Part shown: in pieces, positions 42,582-50,957 of the stretch | Position numbering within the stretch: the first letter of the stretch is position 1 | How the letters are laid out: every line of letters begins with the position of its first letter | Assembly (NCBI RefSeq): GCF_030159255.1 | Contig: NZ_BSCT01000014.1 | Coordinates: 1 to 64,000 of the forward strand | Direction: 5' to 3' | Length of the DNA stretch: 64,000 nt | DNA from: Bradyrhizobium sp. SSBR45G | GTDB taxonomy: Bacteria; Pseudomonadota; Alphaproteobacteria; Rhizobiales; Xanthobacteraceae | The notes under the pieces: generated by a model | Told to the model about the DNA's origin: nothing | Databases searched by the model: none | The model's input: only the letters and a program-made list of their open reading frames with translations | Position numbers and translations under genes: made by a program

Positions 42582-45122
42582 GTGCCGCCCCGCGTCTCAC
42601 CAGCCCCGCCTGACGACAGCCCCGCGCTGCCCGACCATTTCACGCGATGGTTCGCCGCGCGCGGATGGATGCCGCGTGAGCATCAGCTGGCGCTGTTGGA
42701 GAAGGCCCGCGCGCTGCGCTCCGCGCTCTTGATCGCGCCGACCGGCGCCGGCAAGACGCTCGCCGGGTTCCTGCCCACATTGGTCGAGCTGGGCGAGAAG
42801 GCAACGGCCCGATCCATTCCCCGCCCCGCCGGCCTGCACACGCTCTACATCTCGCCGCTCAAGGCGCTCGCCGTCGACATCGCGCGCAATCTGGAGGCGC
42901 CGATTTCCGAGATGGGGCTGCCGATCAAAGTCGAGACCCGTACCGGCGATACGCCGGTGTCGCGCCGGCAGCGCCAGCGCCGTTATCCGCCGGACGTCCT
43001 GCTGACCACGCCCGAGCAGCTGGCGCTGCTGCTGGCGTCCGACGACGCGCCGTTTTTATTTTCGTCGCTGAAGCGCGTCGTGCTCGACGAGCTGCATGCG
43101 CTGGTCACCTCCAAGCGCGGTGATCTCCTGTCGCTGGCGCTGGCGCGGTTGTGGCGGCTCGCGCCGGACATGCGCATGATCGGCCTGTCGGCGACGGTGG
43201 CCGAGCCGGATCAGCTCGCGCGCTTCCTGGTGCCGCAGCCGAACGGTGCCGTTGCGGCGGCCGATGTCGTCGTCGCCGGCGGCGCGGCGCAGCCGGTCGT
43301 CGAGATGCTGGATACGCGCGAGCGGCTCCCCTGGGCCGGCCACACCGCGCGCCACGCCTTGGCTGAAATGTACGAGCTGATCAAGGCCAACAAGACCACG
43401 CTCGTGTTCGTCAACACCCGCAGCCAGGCCGAGATGCTGTTCCAGGATTTCTGGCGCATCAATGAGGACAATCTCGCCATCGCGCTTCACCATGGCTCGC
43501 TCGACGTCGCGCAGCGCCGCAAGGTCGAGGACGCGATGGCCGCCGGGAAACTGCGCGGCGTGGTCTGCACGTCGTCGCTCGATCTCGGCGTCGACTGGGG
43601 CGATGTCGATCTCGTCATCAATGTCGGTGCGCCCAAGGGCTGCTCGCGGCTGATGCAGCGCATCGGCCGCGCCAATCACCGTCTCGATGAAGCCTCGCGC
43701 GCGGTGCTGGTGCCGGCCAACCGCTTCGAGGTGCTGGAATGCTCGGTCGCGATCGACGCCATCGCCGACAATGCGCAGGACACGCCGCCCTTGCGCCTAG
43801 GTGCGCTCGACGTGCTCGCCCAGCACGTGCTCGGCTGCGCCTGCGCCGAGCCGTTCCTCAGCGATGAGCTCTATGCGGAAGTGATCACCGCCGCACCCTA
43901 TGCGTCGCTGTCGCGCGCCGATTTCGACGACGTCGTCGATTTCGTCGCGTCAGGCGGCTACGCGCTGAAGATCTATGAGCGCTTTGCCCGCATCAAGCAG
44001 GATGCGAAGGGCTGCTGGCGCGTCGCCAATCCCAAGGTGCGGCAGAGCTATCGTCTCAACGTCGGCACCATCGTCGAGGAGGCGATGCTGAAGGTGCGGC
44101 TGGTGCGCTCGCGCGGCGGCGGGGCCAAGGGCAGCACCGGCGCGATCGCGCGCGGCGGCCGGCTGTTGGGAGAGATCGAGGAATACTTCATCGAAGGTCT
44201 CACGCAAGGCGACACCTTCGTATTCGGCGGCGAGATCGTGCGCTACGAGGCGCTGGCGGAGGACCAGGTCTACGTGTCGCGCGCCAACGACGCCGATCCG
44301 AAAGTGCCGTCCTACATGGGCGGCAAGTTTCCGCTGTCGACCTATCTCGCCGAGCGCGTGCGCGGCCTGCTCGATGACCGCAGGGCCTGGATGCAATTGC
44401 CGGAGCAGGTGCGCGATTGGCTGGCGCTGCAGAAGGATGTGTCGCGCATTCCGGCGCGGCGCGAGCTCCTGGTCGAGACCTTCCCGCGCTCCAGCAAATA
44501 CTACCTCGTCTGCTATCCGTTCGAGGGCCGGCTCGCGCATCAGACGCTCGGCATGCTCCTGACGCGACGGTTGGAGCGCGCGCGCGCCCGGCCGCTCGGC
44601 TTCGTCGCCAATGAATATGCGCTCGCCGTGTGGGGGCTCGGCGACATGTCGCTGATGGTCAATCAAGGCCGGCTCGATCTCGCCGCTCTGTTCGATCCGG
44701 ACATGCTGGGCGATGACCTCGAAGCCTGGCTCGCCGAATCGGCGCTGATGAAGCGCACCTTCCGCTCCTGCGCCGTCATCTCGGGGCTGATCCCGCGGCG
44801 CTTCACCGGCGAGGAGAAGAGCCGGCGGCAGGTGCTGTTCTCGACCGATCTCGTCTACGACGTGCTGCGGCGGCATCAGCCCGATCACATGCTGTTGCGC
44901 GCCGCCCGCGCCGATGCCGCCACCGGCCTGCTCGATCTGAAGCGGCTCGGTGATATGCTCAAGCGCATCGAGGGCCGAATCACCCATCGCCCGCTCGATC
45001 GCGTCTCGCCTTTGGCGGTGCCGGTGATGCTGGAAATCGGCCGCGAATCCGTCTATGGCGAGGCCGCCGACGAGCTCCTGGCCGAGGCCGCCGAGGAACT
45101 CGTCAAGGAGGCGATGGGGTAG
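42582..45122 (+). CDS. Ligase-associated DEXH-box helicase (Lhr core)
   Basis: 846 residues from the GTG at 42582. It is an Lhr-core superfamily 2 helicase with Walker A A-P-T-G-A-G-K-T (about 50-57), D-E-L-H box in V-L-D-E-L-H-A-L, S-A-T motif, and motif VI in Q-R-I-G-R-A-N-H. A winged-helix and beta-barrel C-terminal half follows, as in bacterial DNA-damage Lhr proteins. It unwinds DNA or RNA:DNA in a 3'-5' direction in the partner of the LigC-type ligase and exonuclease. The exact start is uncertain because upstream sequence is repeat DNA. PdeM follows after 17 bases. Confidence 0.9.
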   Translation: MPPRVSPAPPDDSPALPDHFTRWFAARGWMPREHQLALLEKARALRSALLIAPTGAGKTLAGFLPTLVELGEKATARSIPRPAGLHTLYISPLKALAVDIARNLEAPISEMGLPIKVETRTGDTPVSRRQRQRRYPPDVLLTTPEQLALLLASDDAPFLFSSLKRVVLDELHALVTSKRGDLLSLALARLWRLAPDMRMIGLSATVAEPDQLARFLVPQPNGAVAAADVVVAGGAAQPVVEMLDTRERLPWAGHTARHALAEMYELIKANKTTLVFVNTRSQAEMLFQDFWRINEDNLAIALHHGSLDVAQRRKVEDAMAAGKLRGVVCTSSLDLGVDWGDVDLVINVGAPKGCSRLMQRIGRANHRLDEASRAVLVPANRFEVLECSVAIDAIADNAQDTPPLRLGALDVLAQHVLGCACAEPFLSDELYAEVITAAPYASLSRADFDDVVDFVASGGYALKIYERFARIKQDAKGCWRVANPKVRQSYRLNVGTIVEEAMLKVRLVRSRGGGAKGSTGAIARGGRLLGEIEEYFIEGLTQGDTFVFGGEIVRYEALAEDQVYVSRANDADPKVPSYMGGKFPLSTYLAERVRGLLDDRRAWMQLPEQVRDWLALQKDVSRIPARRELLVETFPRSSKYYLVCYPFEGRLAHQTLGMLLTRRLERARARPLGFVANEYALAVWGLGDMSLMVNQGRLDLAALFDPDMLGDDLEAWLAESALMKRTFRSCAVISGLIPRRFTGEEKSRRQVLFSTDLVYDVLRRHQPDHMLLRAARADAATGLLDLKRLGDMLKRIEGRITHRPLDRVSPLAVPVMLEIGRESVYGEAADELLAEAAEELVKEAMG

Positions 45123-45139
45123 CGAGAGGCGAGGCGCAT

Positions 45140-45823
45140 TTGCGGGGGACACTCTGCGTATCGGGCATGATGGACGTCGCCGGCACCGCGCTGCGCGCCG
45201 ATCTTTCCGGTGCGCTGGTGTGGGACGAGCAGCGTCTGCTCGTGGTCTCCGACCTGCATCTGGAGAAGGGTTCGAGCTACGCGTCCCGCGGCACGCTGCT
45301 GCCGCCGTTCGACACCGTGGCCACCCTGCGCCGGCTCGCGGCCGTCATCGCGCATTACGATCCCCGCACCGTGATCGCGCTCGGCGACAGCTTTCATGAC
45401 CGCGAGGCGCATCTGCGCCTTACCGGCGATGACCGCGCCGTGATCGCCAATCTGCAGGTCGGCCGCGACTGGGTGTGGATCACGGGCAATCACGATCCGG
45501 CGCCGCACGGCATCGGCGGCGAGGTCGCCGACGAGGTCACGCTCGGTGCCGTGACGTTCCGTCACGAGCCGACCGGCGCGCGCGGCGAGATCGCCGGCCA
45601 CCTGCATCCCAAGGCCCGCGTGGCGACCCGCGCGCGCACATTGGAACGGCGCTGCTTCGTCTCCGACGGCGAGCGCGCGGTGATGCCCGCCTTCGGCGCT
45701 TATGCCGGCGGCTTGAGCGTCCGCGACGCCGCGTTCGCCAAACTGTTCCAGAAGCGTGCCTTCATCGCCCACGTGCTCGGAGATACGCGCCTGCACAGCA
45801 TCGCTGCGGCGCGGTGTTATTAG
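45140..45823 (+). CDS. pdeM: Ligase-associated metallophosphoesterase PdeM
   Basis: 227 residues, calcineurin-like phosphoesterase. Metal motifs are S-D-L-H-L-E-K-G, G-D-S-F-H-D, G-N-H-D-P and the late G-H-L-H-P. It is the nuclease or phosphatase companion of the Lhr-LigC-exonuclease module. The TTG at 45140 has GAGG five bases upstream; an ATG at 45167 would remove nine residues and is the alternative. Confidence 0.9.
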   Translation: MRGTLCVSGMMDVAGTALRADLSGALVWDEQRLLVVSDLHLEKGSSYASRGTLLPPFDTVATLRRLAAVIAHYDPRTVIALGDSFHDREAHLRLTGDDRAVIANLQVGRDWVWITGNHDPAPHGIGGEVADEVTLGAVTFRHEPTGARGEIAGHLHPKARVATRARTLERRCFVSDGERAVMPAFGAYAGGLSVRDAAFAKLFQKRAFIAHVLGDTRLHSIAAARCY

Positions 45824-45841
45824 TTGATCTTAGAGCCTGCC

Positions 45842-46231
45842 ATGGTGCGTTCGTTTCACGATGGCAATCTGGTTGCTTATGAGGTCGACTGCGAAACGCG
45901 CCGGATCAGGCTGGTCATTCGCCCCGAAGGAGAAGCGGCGCGGCAGTCCGTGATGTTCACTGGCGTCCAAGGCTATCACTTCCAGCATGATGCCTTTGGC
46001 AACATCATCTTCGCGTTGGAGGAGGTGGCGGTCGACACCATCCTTGCCGAGCATGCAGGGCAGATTGCCGAGACCGATCGAATGGCGGGCAGACCGGGGG
46101 CATGGTCGGAAGATCCGACGACCGCAGCTCAGGCGCTCGCCGCGCAGGGCGTCCGCGGATTCGTGCTCTCGGCGTCTTTCGGCCTGTCCGGCTGGATCCT
46201 CGCAGGCGATGTCGTGGTGACAGCGGCGTGA
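45842..46231 (+). CDS. Hypothetical protein, 129 residues
   Basis: Not recognised. It is soluble, with a beta-rich N-terminus (L-V-A-Y-E-V-D-C, then I-R-L-V-I-R-P, Y-H-F-Q-H-D-A-F-G-N-I-I-F) and a helical middle ending in S-G-W-I-L-A-G. The N-terminal pattern suggests a small beta-sandwich like those of immunity-type proteins, but this is a guess. It follows pdeM by 18 bases, yet its content does not suggest a DNA-repair role. The ribosome site is weak. Confidence 0.6.
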   Translation: MVRSFHDGNLVAYEVDCETRRIRLVIRPEGEAARQSVMFTGVQGYHFQHDAFGNIIFALEEVAVDTILAEHAGQIAETDRMAGRPGAWSEDPTTAAQALAAQGVRGFVLSASFGLSGWILAGDVVVTAA

Positions 46232-46237
46232 GCCCGG

Positions 46238-47104
46238 CTACGCCGCTTTCGCCTGCACCTTCTCGCAGAACTCGGCGAGCCGGTCGGCCAGTCGCAACGT
46301 CGCGGGGCTGGCATTGGGCGAGGCGAGCAGGGCGACCTCGGTGCGGTCGATCGGCGCGAAGCCTTCGCGCGCCGTGAGCACGCGGTGCTCCGCTTGCACC
46401 GACATCTCCGAGAGAATGCTCAGGCCCATGCCGGCCGCGACCGCGGCCTGGATGGCGGCGAGGCTCGACGAGGTGTAGGCCATGTGCCAGGCGCGCCCCT
46501 CGCTTTCCAGCGCGTGGATCGCCCTGGTCCGGTAGAGGCAGCCCTGCGGGAAGCCGATCAGTGGTAGCGAGCGGGCGTCGAGGCTGACCGGATGGCTCTT
46601 GCTGGTCACCCAATGCACCTGCTCCGGCCACGATGCGATCGCCGCACTGGTATCGTCGACGCCGCGCTTGAGCAGCGCCAGATCGAGATCGCCGCGCTCG
46701 ATGTCGCGCTTGAGGTTGAGGCTCTGGTCGGCGCGGACGTCGAGCCTGAGGTCGGGATGGGCACGCGAGAACGCGGCGAGCAGCTTGGCGAGCCGGTAGG
46801 CGGCGAAATCCTCGGGGATGCCGAGCTTCACCGCGCCGTCCGGTCCGGGCCTTGCGACGACGTCGCGCGCCTCCTCGGCGAGCGCGAGCAGGCGGCGGGC
46901 ATAGGACAGCAGTCGCTCGCCGGCCTCGGTCGGGGTGACCTCCCGGCCGTCGCGGTTGAGCAGCGTCTGGCCGAGATCCTCCTCCAGCCGCCGGATCTGC
47001 TGGCTGACGGTCGACTGGGTGCGGTGGACGCGTTCGCCGGCGCGGGTGAAGCCACCGGCCTCGACCACCGAGACGAAGCTGCGCAGCAGCTCCAGATCAA
47101 GCAT
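46238..47104 (-). CDS. LysR family transcriptional regulator
   Basis: 288 residues. The N-terminal winged HTH L-E-L-L-R-S-F-V-S-V-V-E-A-G-G-F-T-R-A is followed by the recognition helix S-Q-Q-I-R-R-L-E-E-D-L-G. The co-inducer domain is standard. It is divergent from the EamA transporter with a 97-bp gap, the usual arrangement for a LysR regulator controlling its neighbour. Confidence 0.92.
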   Translation of the reverse strand: MLDLELLRSFVSVVEAGGFTRAGERVHRTQSTVSQQIRRLEEDLGQTLLNRDGREVTPTEAGERLLSYARRLLALAEEARDVVARPGPDGAVKLGIPEDFAAYRLAKLLAAFSRAHPDLRLDVRADQSLNLKRDIERGDLDLALLKRGVDDTSAAIASWPEQVHWVTSKSHPVSLDARSLPLIGFPQGCLYRTRAIHALESEGRAWHMAYTSSSLAAIQAAVAAGMGLSILSEMSVQAEHRVLTAREGFAPIDRTEVALLASPNASPATLRLADRLAEFCEKVQAKAA

Positions 47105-47127
47105 CGGGAACCTCCATTCGAAATTCC

Positions 47128-47140
47128 ACTGAGTTTCAGT
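47128..47140. promoter_or_regulatory. Inverted repeat in the lysR-eamA gap
   Basis: ACTGAGTTTCAGT is a perfect five-base inverted repeat around GTT, 24 bases from the LysR start and 62 bases from the transporter start. A TTCGAA palindrome lies ten bases away. Either could be the LysR binding site; neither is the textbook T-N11-A. Confidence 0.45.
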
Positions 47141-47201
47141 CTATCATTTAATTTCCAAATGAGAAAGAACGGCCCTACACCGGCGGCAAAGGAGACCGCC
47201 G

Positions 47202-48119
47202 ATGACGTCCGTATCCGCGCCGGCTACCGTGGCCCCGATGAAGTCGAACCTGCTGCCGCTCGAAATCGGCCTGTTCTGCCTGCTGTGGAGCTTCGCCTTC
47301 GTCGCCGGCAAGATCGGTGTGACCTATTGTCCGCCGCTGCTATTGCTCGCGGCGCGGTTCTCGCTGGCGGGCATCCTCATCCTGCTGGTTCCCGCCGTCA
47401 GGGGCGAGCTGCGCATGAGCTGGCGCGACGCCGCGGTGTTCGCGATCATCGGCATCGCCAACAACGCGCTGTATCTCGGCCTGGGCTACACCGGGCTGCA
47501 GACGGTGTCGGCCGGGCTCGGCGGCCTGATCGTCTCGGCCAATCCGGTGTTCACGGCGGTGTTCGCAGCACTTCTGCTCGGCGAGCCGCTGACCCTGCGC
47601 AAGGTCGCAGGGCTGGCGCTCGGCACCCTCGGCGTGGCGATGATCGTCTGGCACCGCATGTCGGTCGGCACCGATCAGCTCGAAGGCATTCTCTATACGC
47701 TGGCCGCGCTCGCCTCGATCGTCACCGGCACCATCCTGTTCAAGCAGCTCGCGCCGCAGGGCAGCCTGTGGGTCGGCAACGGCATCCAGAACCTCTCCGC
47801 CGGCCTCGTGCTGTGGCCCGTCGCGCTCTCCATCTCCAGCGTCCACGACGTCGTGCCGAATGCACAGCTGCTCGGTGCGTTCGCGTTCCTGGTGCTCGGC
47901 GGCTCGATCCTGGCCTATGTGCTGTGGTTCCATTTGCTGAAAATGTGCGGCGCCACCGCCGCCAGCGCCTATCACTTCGTGATGCCGCCACTGGCGATGA
48001 TCTTCGCGTTCCTGGTGCTCGGCGAGCACGTGGCGCTGCAGGATCTGCTCGGCGTCGTGCCGGTGGCGATCGGCATCTATCTGGTCACGCGCGCGCCAGC
48101 GCGGACACAAGCGGCCTAA
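47202..48119 (+). CDS. EamA/DMT family transporter
   Basis: 305 residues, ten hydrophobic segments from two EamA repeats. The first ends at G-L-I-V-S-A-N-P-V-F-T-A and L-L-L-G-E-P-L-T, the second at H-F-V-M-P-P-L-A and V-L-G-E-H-V-A. Members export amino acids, nucleotides or drugs. Probably controlled by the divergent LysR regulator. Its stop overlaps the stop of the convergent TIGR02186 gene by two bases. Confidence 0.9.
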   Translation: MTSVSAPATVAPMKSNLLPLEIGLFCLLWSFAFVAGKIGVTYCPPLLLLAARFSLAGILILLVPAVRGELRMSWRDAAVFAIIGIANNALYLGLGYTGLQTVSAGLGGLIVSANPVFTAVFAALLLGEPLTLRKVAGLALGTLGVAMIVWHRMSVGTDQLEGILYTLAALASIVTGTILFKQLAPQGSLWVGNGIQNLSAGLVLWPVALSISSVHDVVPNAQLLGAFAFLVLGGSILAYVLWFHLLKMCGATAASAYHFVMPPLAMIFAFLVLGEHVALQDLLGVVPVAIGIYLVTRAPARTQAA

Positions 48120-48898
48120 TCCCTCCGGAACACGATCGACGCCATCCAGCCTGTCATCAGCGCCATCGCGGTCGTGACCAGGCCATAGACGAACCCGTTC
48201 TGCCGCGCGTTGGTCGCGACGAACTGTTCGAAGCCGACCTTGACGATCTCGAATGCGGTTTCGGTCTTGGTCACGAGCGTGCCGTCGGCGAGCAGCTTGA
48301 TCTCGACCTCGTAGGTGCCGATGGGGACGGCTGCGGGCAGGGGGATGCCGGTGCGGAACAAGGTTGGCGTCAGGAACGTCACCGCGGACGTGTCCTCGCG
48401 GTAGAGCCCATGCTGCGACTGCAGCCGCACGAAGGCGCTGCGGAAGGCGTCGTTCGGAACCACGTCGGCATAATCGGGGCCGACGCGCTGCGTCAACAGC
48501 ACGTTGTTGAGCCCGAGCTGCTGCCGGCGCTGCACCTCGGGCGCGGCCATCGCGTCGAACGGCCGGTTGGCGAACAGCGCAAGATAGCCCGGCACCTTCA
48601 GGAACTGGCGCGCATCGGTGTTGATCCAGATGCCGAATCTGCGCTCCTTGCGCCGCGTCACCATGTCGGCGCGCGGCCCGCGCACGGTGACCACGAGATC
48701 GTAGGTCGTGCGGCCCGGCGGCGTCTGCGCATCCTTCTCGACCGAGCCGAACAGCACCAGCTCCTCGCCGGCATAGTTCGGCGTCACCGTCACGCGATGG
48801 TTTGACACCGAGGCGATCAGCCGCTCGGCGTGCGCCGGTTCGGCGCCGGCACCAAGCAGCAGCAGTAGAGCCAGGCTGGCGAGGCGGAACGGGGTCAT
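48116..48898 (-). CDS. TIGR02186 family exported protein
   Basis: 260 residues. Signal peptide cleaved near A24 (A-H-A-E), a beta-rich periplasmic body, and one C-terminal transmembrane helix (about 232-253, G-L-V-T-T-A-M-A-L-M-T-G). It matches the TIGR02186 family, which is found next to TauE/SafE-type permeases in alphaproteobacteria. The open frame continues upstream through the TauE gene, but the ATG at 48898 overlaps that gene's stop by four bases and begins the signal peptide. Function unknown; likely the partner of the exporter. Confidence 0.85.
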   Translation of the reverse strand: MTPFRLASLALLLLLGAGAEPAHAERLIASVSNHRVTVTPNYAGEELVLFGSVEKDAQTPPGRTTYDLVVTVRGPRADMVTRRKERRFGIWINTDARQFLKVPGYLALFANRPFDAMAAPEVQRRQQLGLNNVLLTQRVGPDYADVVPNDAFRSAFVRLQSQHGLYREDTSAVTFLTPTLFRTGIPLPAAVPIGTYEVEIKLLADGTLVTKTETAFEIVKVGFEQFVATNARQNGFVYGLVTTAMALMTGWMASIVFRRD

Positions 48899-49821
48899 CG
48901 GCCGACCTCGGTCTCGCGGATCGTGAACAGGTCGTCTGGCTTGATCACGAGCTCGATCGCGAAGCGGATGCCGACCGCGAGGATCAGGAGACCGAGCAGC
49001 AGCCGCAGCTGCTCGCCGCGGATCATCTGCCCGGCGCGGGCGCCGAACTGCGCCCCGGTGACGCCGCCGATCATCAGGATCAGCGCCAGCACCGCGTCGA
49101 CCAGATGGTTGCTCAAGGCGTGCAGCATGGTCGCGATCATCATGGTGGCGAGCGTCAGCACCATTGAGGTCCCGATCACGGTCGAGGTCGGCACGCGCAG
49201 CAGATAGATCAGCAGCGGAACCAGGATGAAGCCGCCGCCGATGCCCATGACGGCGCCCAGAAAGCCGATGAGGAGGCCGATGCCGATCACGGGAATGACC
49301 GAGACGTAGATCTTGGAGCGCTTGAAGCGCATCTTCAGCGGCAGGCCGTGGACCCAGACATGGCTGCCGGGCCGCCGCACCGTCGCAACCGCGCCCTGGC
49401 GGGCGCGGATCATCGCGCGCAGGCCTTCCCAGAACATCACGCCGCCCACGCTGGTGAGCAGCACGACATAGGACAGCGCGATCATCAGGTCGAGCTGGCC
49501 GAGCGAGCGCAGCAGGGTGAAGGTGGCGACGCCCAGCGCAGTGCCGAGCGTGCCGCCGATCATCAACACCAGAGCGAGCGAAGGATCGATGGCGCGCCGC
49601 CGCCAATAGGACAGCGCGCCGGAGAACGAGGAGGCGGCGATATGGCTGGACACCGAGGCGACCGCGACCGCCGGTGTGATGCCGACGAAGATCAAGAGCG
49701 GCGTCATCAGGAAGCCGCCGCCGATCCCGAACATGCCGGAGACGAAGCCGACGGCCGCACCCATCGCCAGCAGCAGGAAGATGTTGACCGGGAGGTCGGC
49801 GATCGGGAGATAAATCTGCAT
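48895..49821 (-). CDS. TauE/SafE family permease
   Basis: 308 residues with about eight hydrophobic segments in two halves. Each half opens with G-x-x-G-I-G-G-G-F: G-M-F-G-I-G-G-G-F-L-M-T-P-L near residue 30 and A-V-M-G-I-G-G-G-F-I-L-V-P-L near 190. The family moves sulfite, sulfoacetate or other organosulfur anions. Start ATG at 49821 is chosen over 49863 since it opens at the first membrane segment. Translationally coupled to the TIGR02186 gene. Confidence 0.9.
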   Translation of the reverse strand: MQIYLPIADLPVNIFLLLAMGAAVGFVSGMFGIGGGFLMTPLLIFVGITPAVAVASVSSHIAASSFSGALSYWRRRAIDPSLALVLMIGGTLGTALGVATFTLLRSLGQLDLMIALSYVVLLTSVGGVMFWEGLRAMIRARQGAVATVRRPGSHVWVHGLPLKMRFKRSKIYVSVIPVIGIGLLIGFLGAVMGIGGGFILVPLLIYLLRVPTSTVIGTSMVLTLATMMIATMLHALSNHLVDAVLALILMIGGVTGAQFGARAGQMIRGEQLRLLLGLLILAVGIRFAIELVIKPDDLFTIRETEVGR

Positions 49822-49971
49822 CCGCGCGGCCCTGCGAGCGTTCAACCGGAGCATCCCGCGCATGCGAAGCAGGTGCCAGGGTCTTGCATAACCGAAAACG
49901 CGGACGAAGGGATCAGAGATTCCCCGCCCTCGCCGTCGCGGTCCGCGTGCGGGCCGTGCCGGTCCGGTCGA

Positions 49972-50787
49972 TCAAAGCGGTTTGAGCGGCGCCGTGACCA
50001 GCTTCATCGCCTCGGCCTCGCGCGGGTCGAGCCAGCGGATGTCGCGCGTCTGCGACATCGCCTCGATCACCTGCGACGAAATCCCCATGCGGGTGACATA
50101 GCCGAGGATGGCGCCGGTGACGCGCTGGGTGTCGGCGACCGCATCGTCGCCCTGGGCCTCCGAGGTGAAGCGATGCACGCCAAGCGCCGAACCGTCGAGG
50201 CCGTAGCGGGTCTGTCCGCCTGCGAAGGCAAACACGCAGGCGCTGGCACAGAAACCGGGACGGATCCGGCCGCCATTGTCCACGGCGCCGACCGCGGTGG
50301 CGAGCCCGTGGGCGCGGATGATCTCGCCCATCAGCACGCCCTGGTCGAGACTGCCGCCGGGCGACGACAGCAGAACGACGTCACCGGCTTTCAGGCCCGC
50401 CTCATTGATTCTGTCCCGCAGCCAGCCGGCCGCAGCCGGTCCGATACGGCCACTGACGGCGAGCACGGTGCGGTCGCCGCCGATCCCGGCATTCGCCACC
50501 CGGGTCGAGGACAGGCTTGGTGAGATGTATTGATCCTTCCAGAACGACCAGGCGTCGGGGCGCGACAGGTCGCGATAGGCGCGAATGCCCGCGCTGAGCA
50601 CGATCACGGCGAAGAAGATCACCGAGGCCAGGCGGCGCCAGCGAAACGCAGCCGGATAGCCGTCCGTCACCCGCTGCACCGGCGGAGGTGCGGCGGTGAC
50701 GGTCGCCGGTCGCTTCGGCGCGATCCGGGGGCCGGTGGGCGATTGTCGAAACGGCCGGCCCTCATGCTGGCCTTCGTCGGATGTCAC
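49972..50787 (-). CDS. Membrane-anchored ClpP-fold-like protein
   Basis: 271 residues. A Pro-rich cytosolic leader precedes a transmembrane helix (54-70). The periplasmic domain has S-S-P-G-G-S (141-146), which resembles the oxyanion-loop glycines of ClpP/SppA, then C-A-S-A-C (170-174, serine S172) and H195 in G-V-H-R-F, 23 residues on. The same C-A-S-A-C core occurs in 27238-27762. A periplasmic serine protease is plausible; the third catalytic residue is not clear. Confidence 0.68.
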   Translation of the reverse strand: MTSDEGQHEGRPFRQSPTGPRIAPKRPATVTAAPPPVQRVTDGYPAAFRWRRLASVIFFAVIVLSAGIRAYRDLSRPDAWSFWKDQYISPSLSSTRVANAGIGGDRTVLAVSGRIGPAAAGWLRDRINEAGLKAGDVVLLSSPGGSLDQGVLMGEIIRAHGLATAVGAVDNGGRIRPGFCASACVFAFAGGQTRYGLDGSALGVHRFTSEAQGDDAVADTQRVTGAILGYVTRMGISSQVIEAMSQTRDIRWLDPREAEAMKLVTAPLKPL

Positions 50788-50957
50788 GTTAGTTCACTCC
50801 CACCACGCCGCAGGTCGTCGGGCGCCGCCGATGACCTGCATCGTATGGGGGCACGAGACTGTGGCGCGCAAGTGCCCGCCGCCGGGAGGGTCGTGGAGAT
50901 GTTGCGCCGCTGCGGCCCGCCGGCCAGAGCAGGGCGAGGCCGCCTGGTGTGGCGAGG

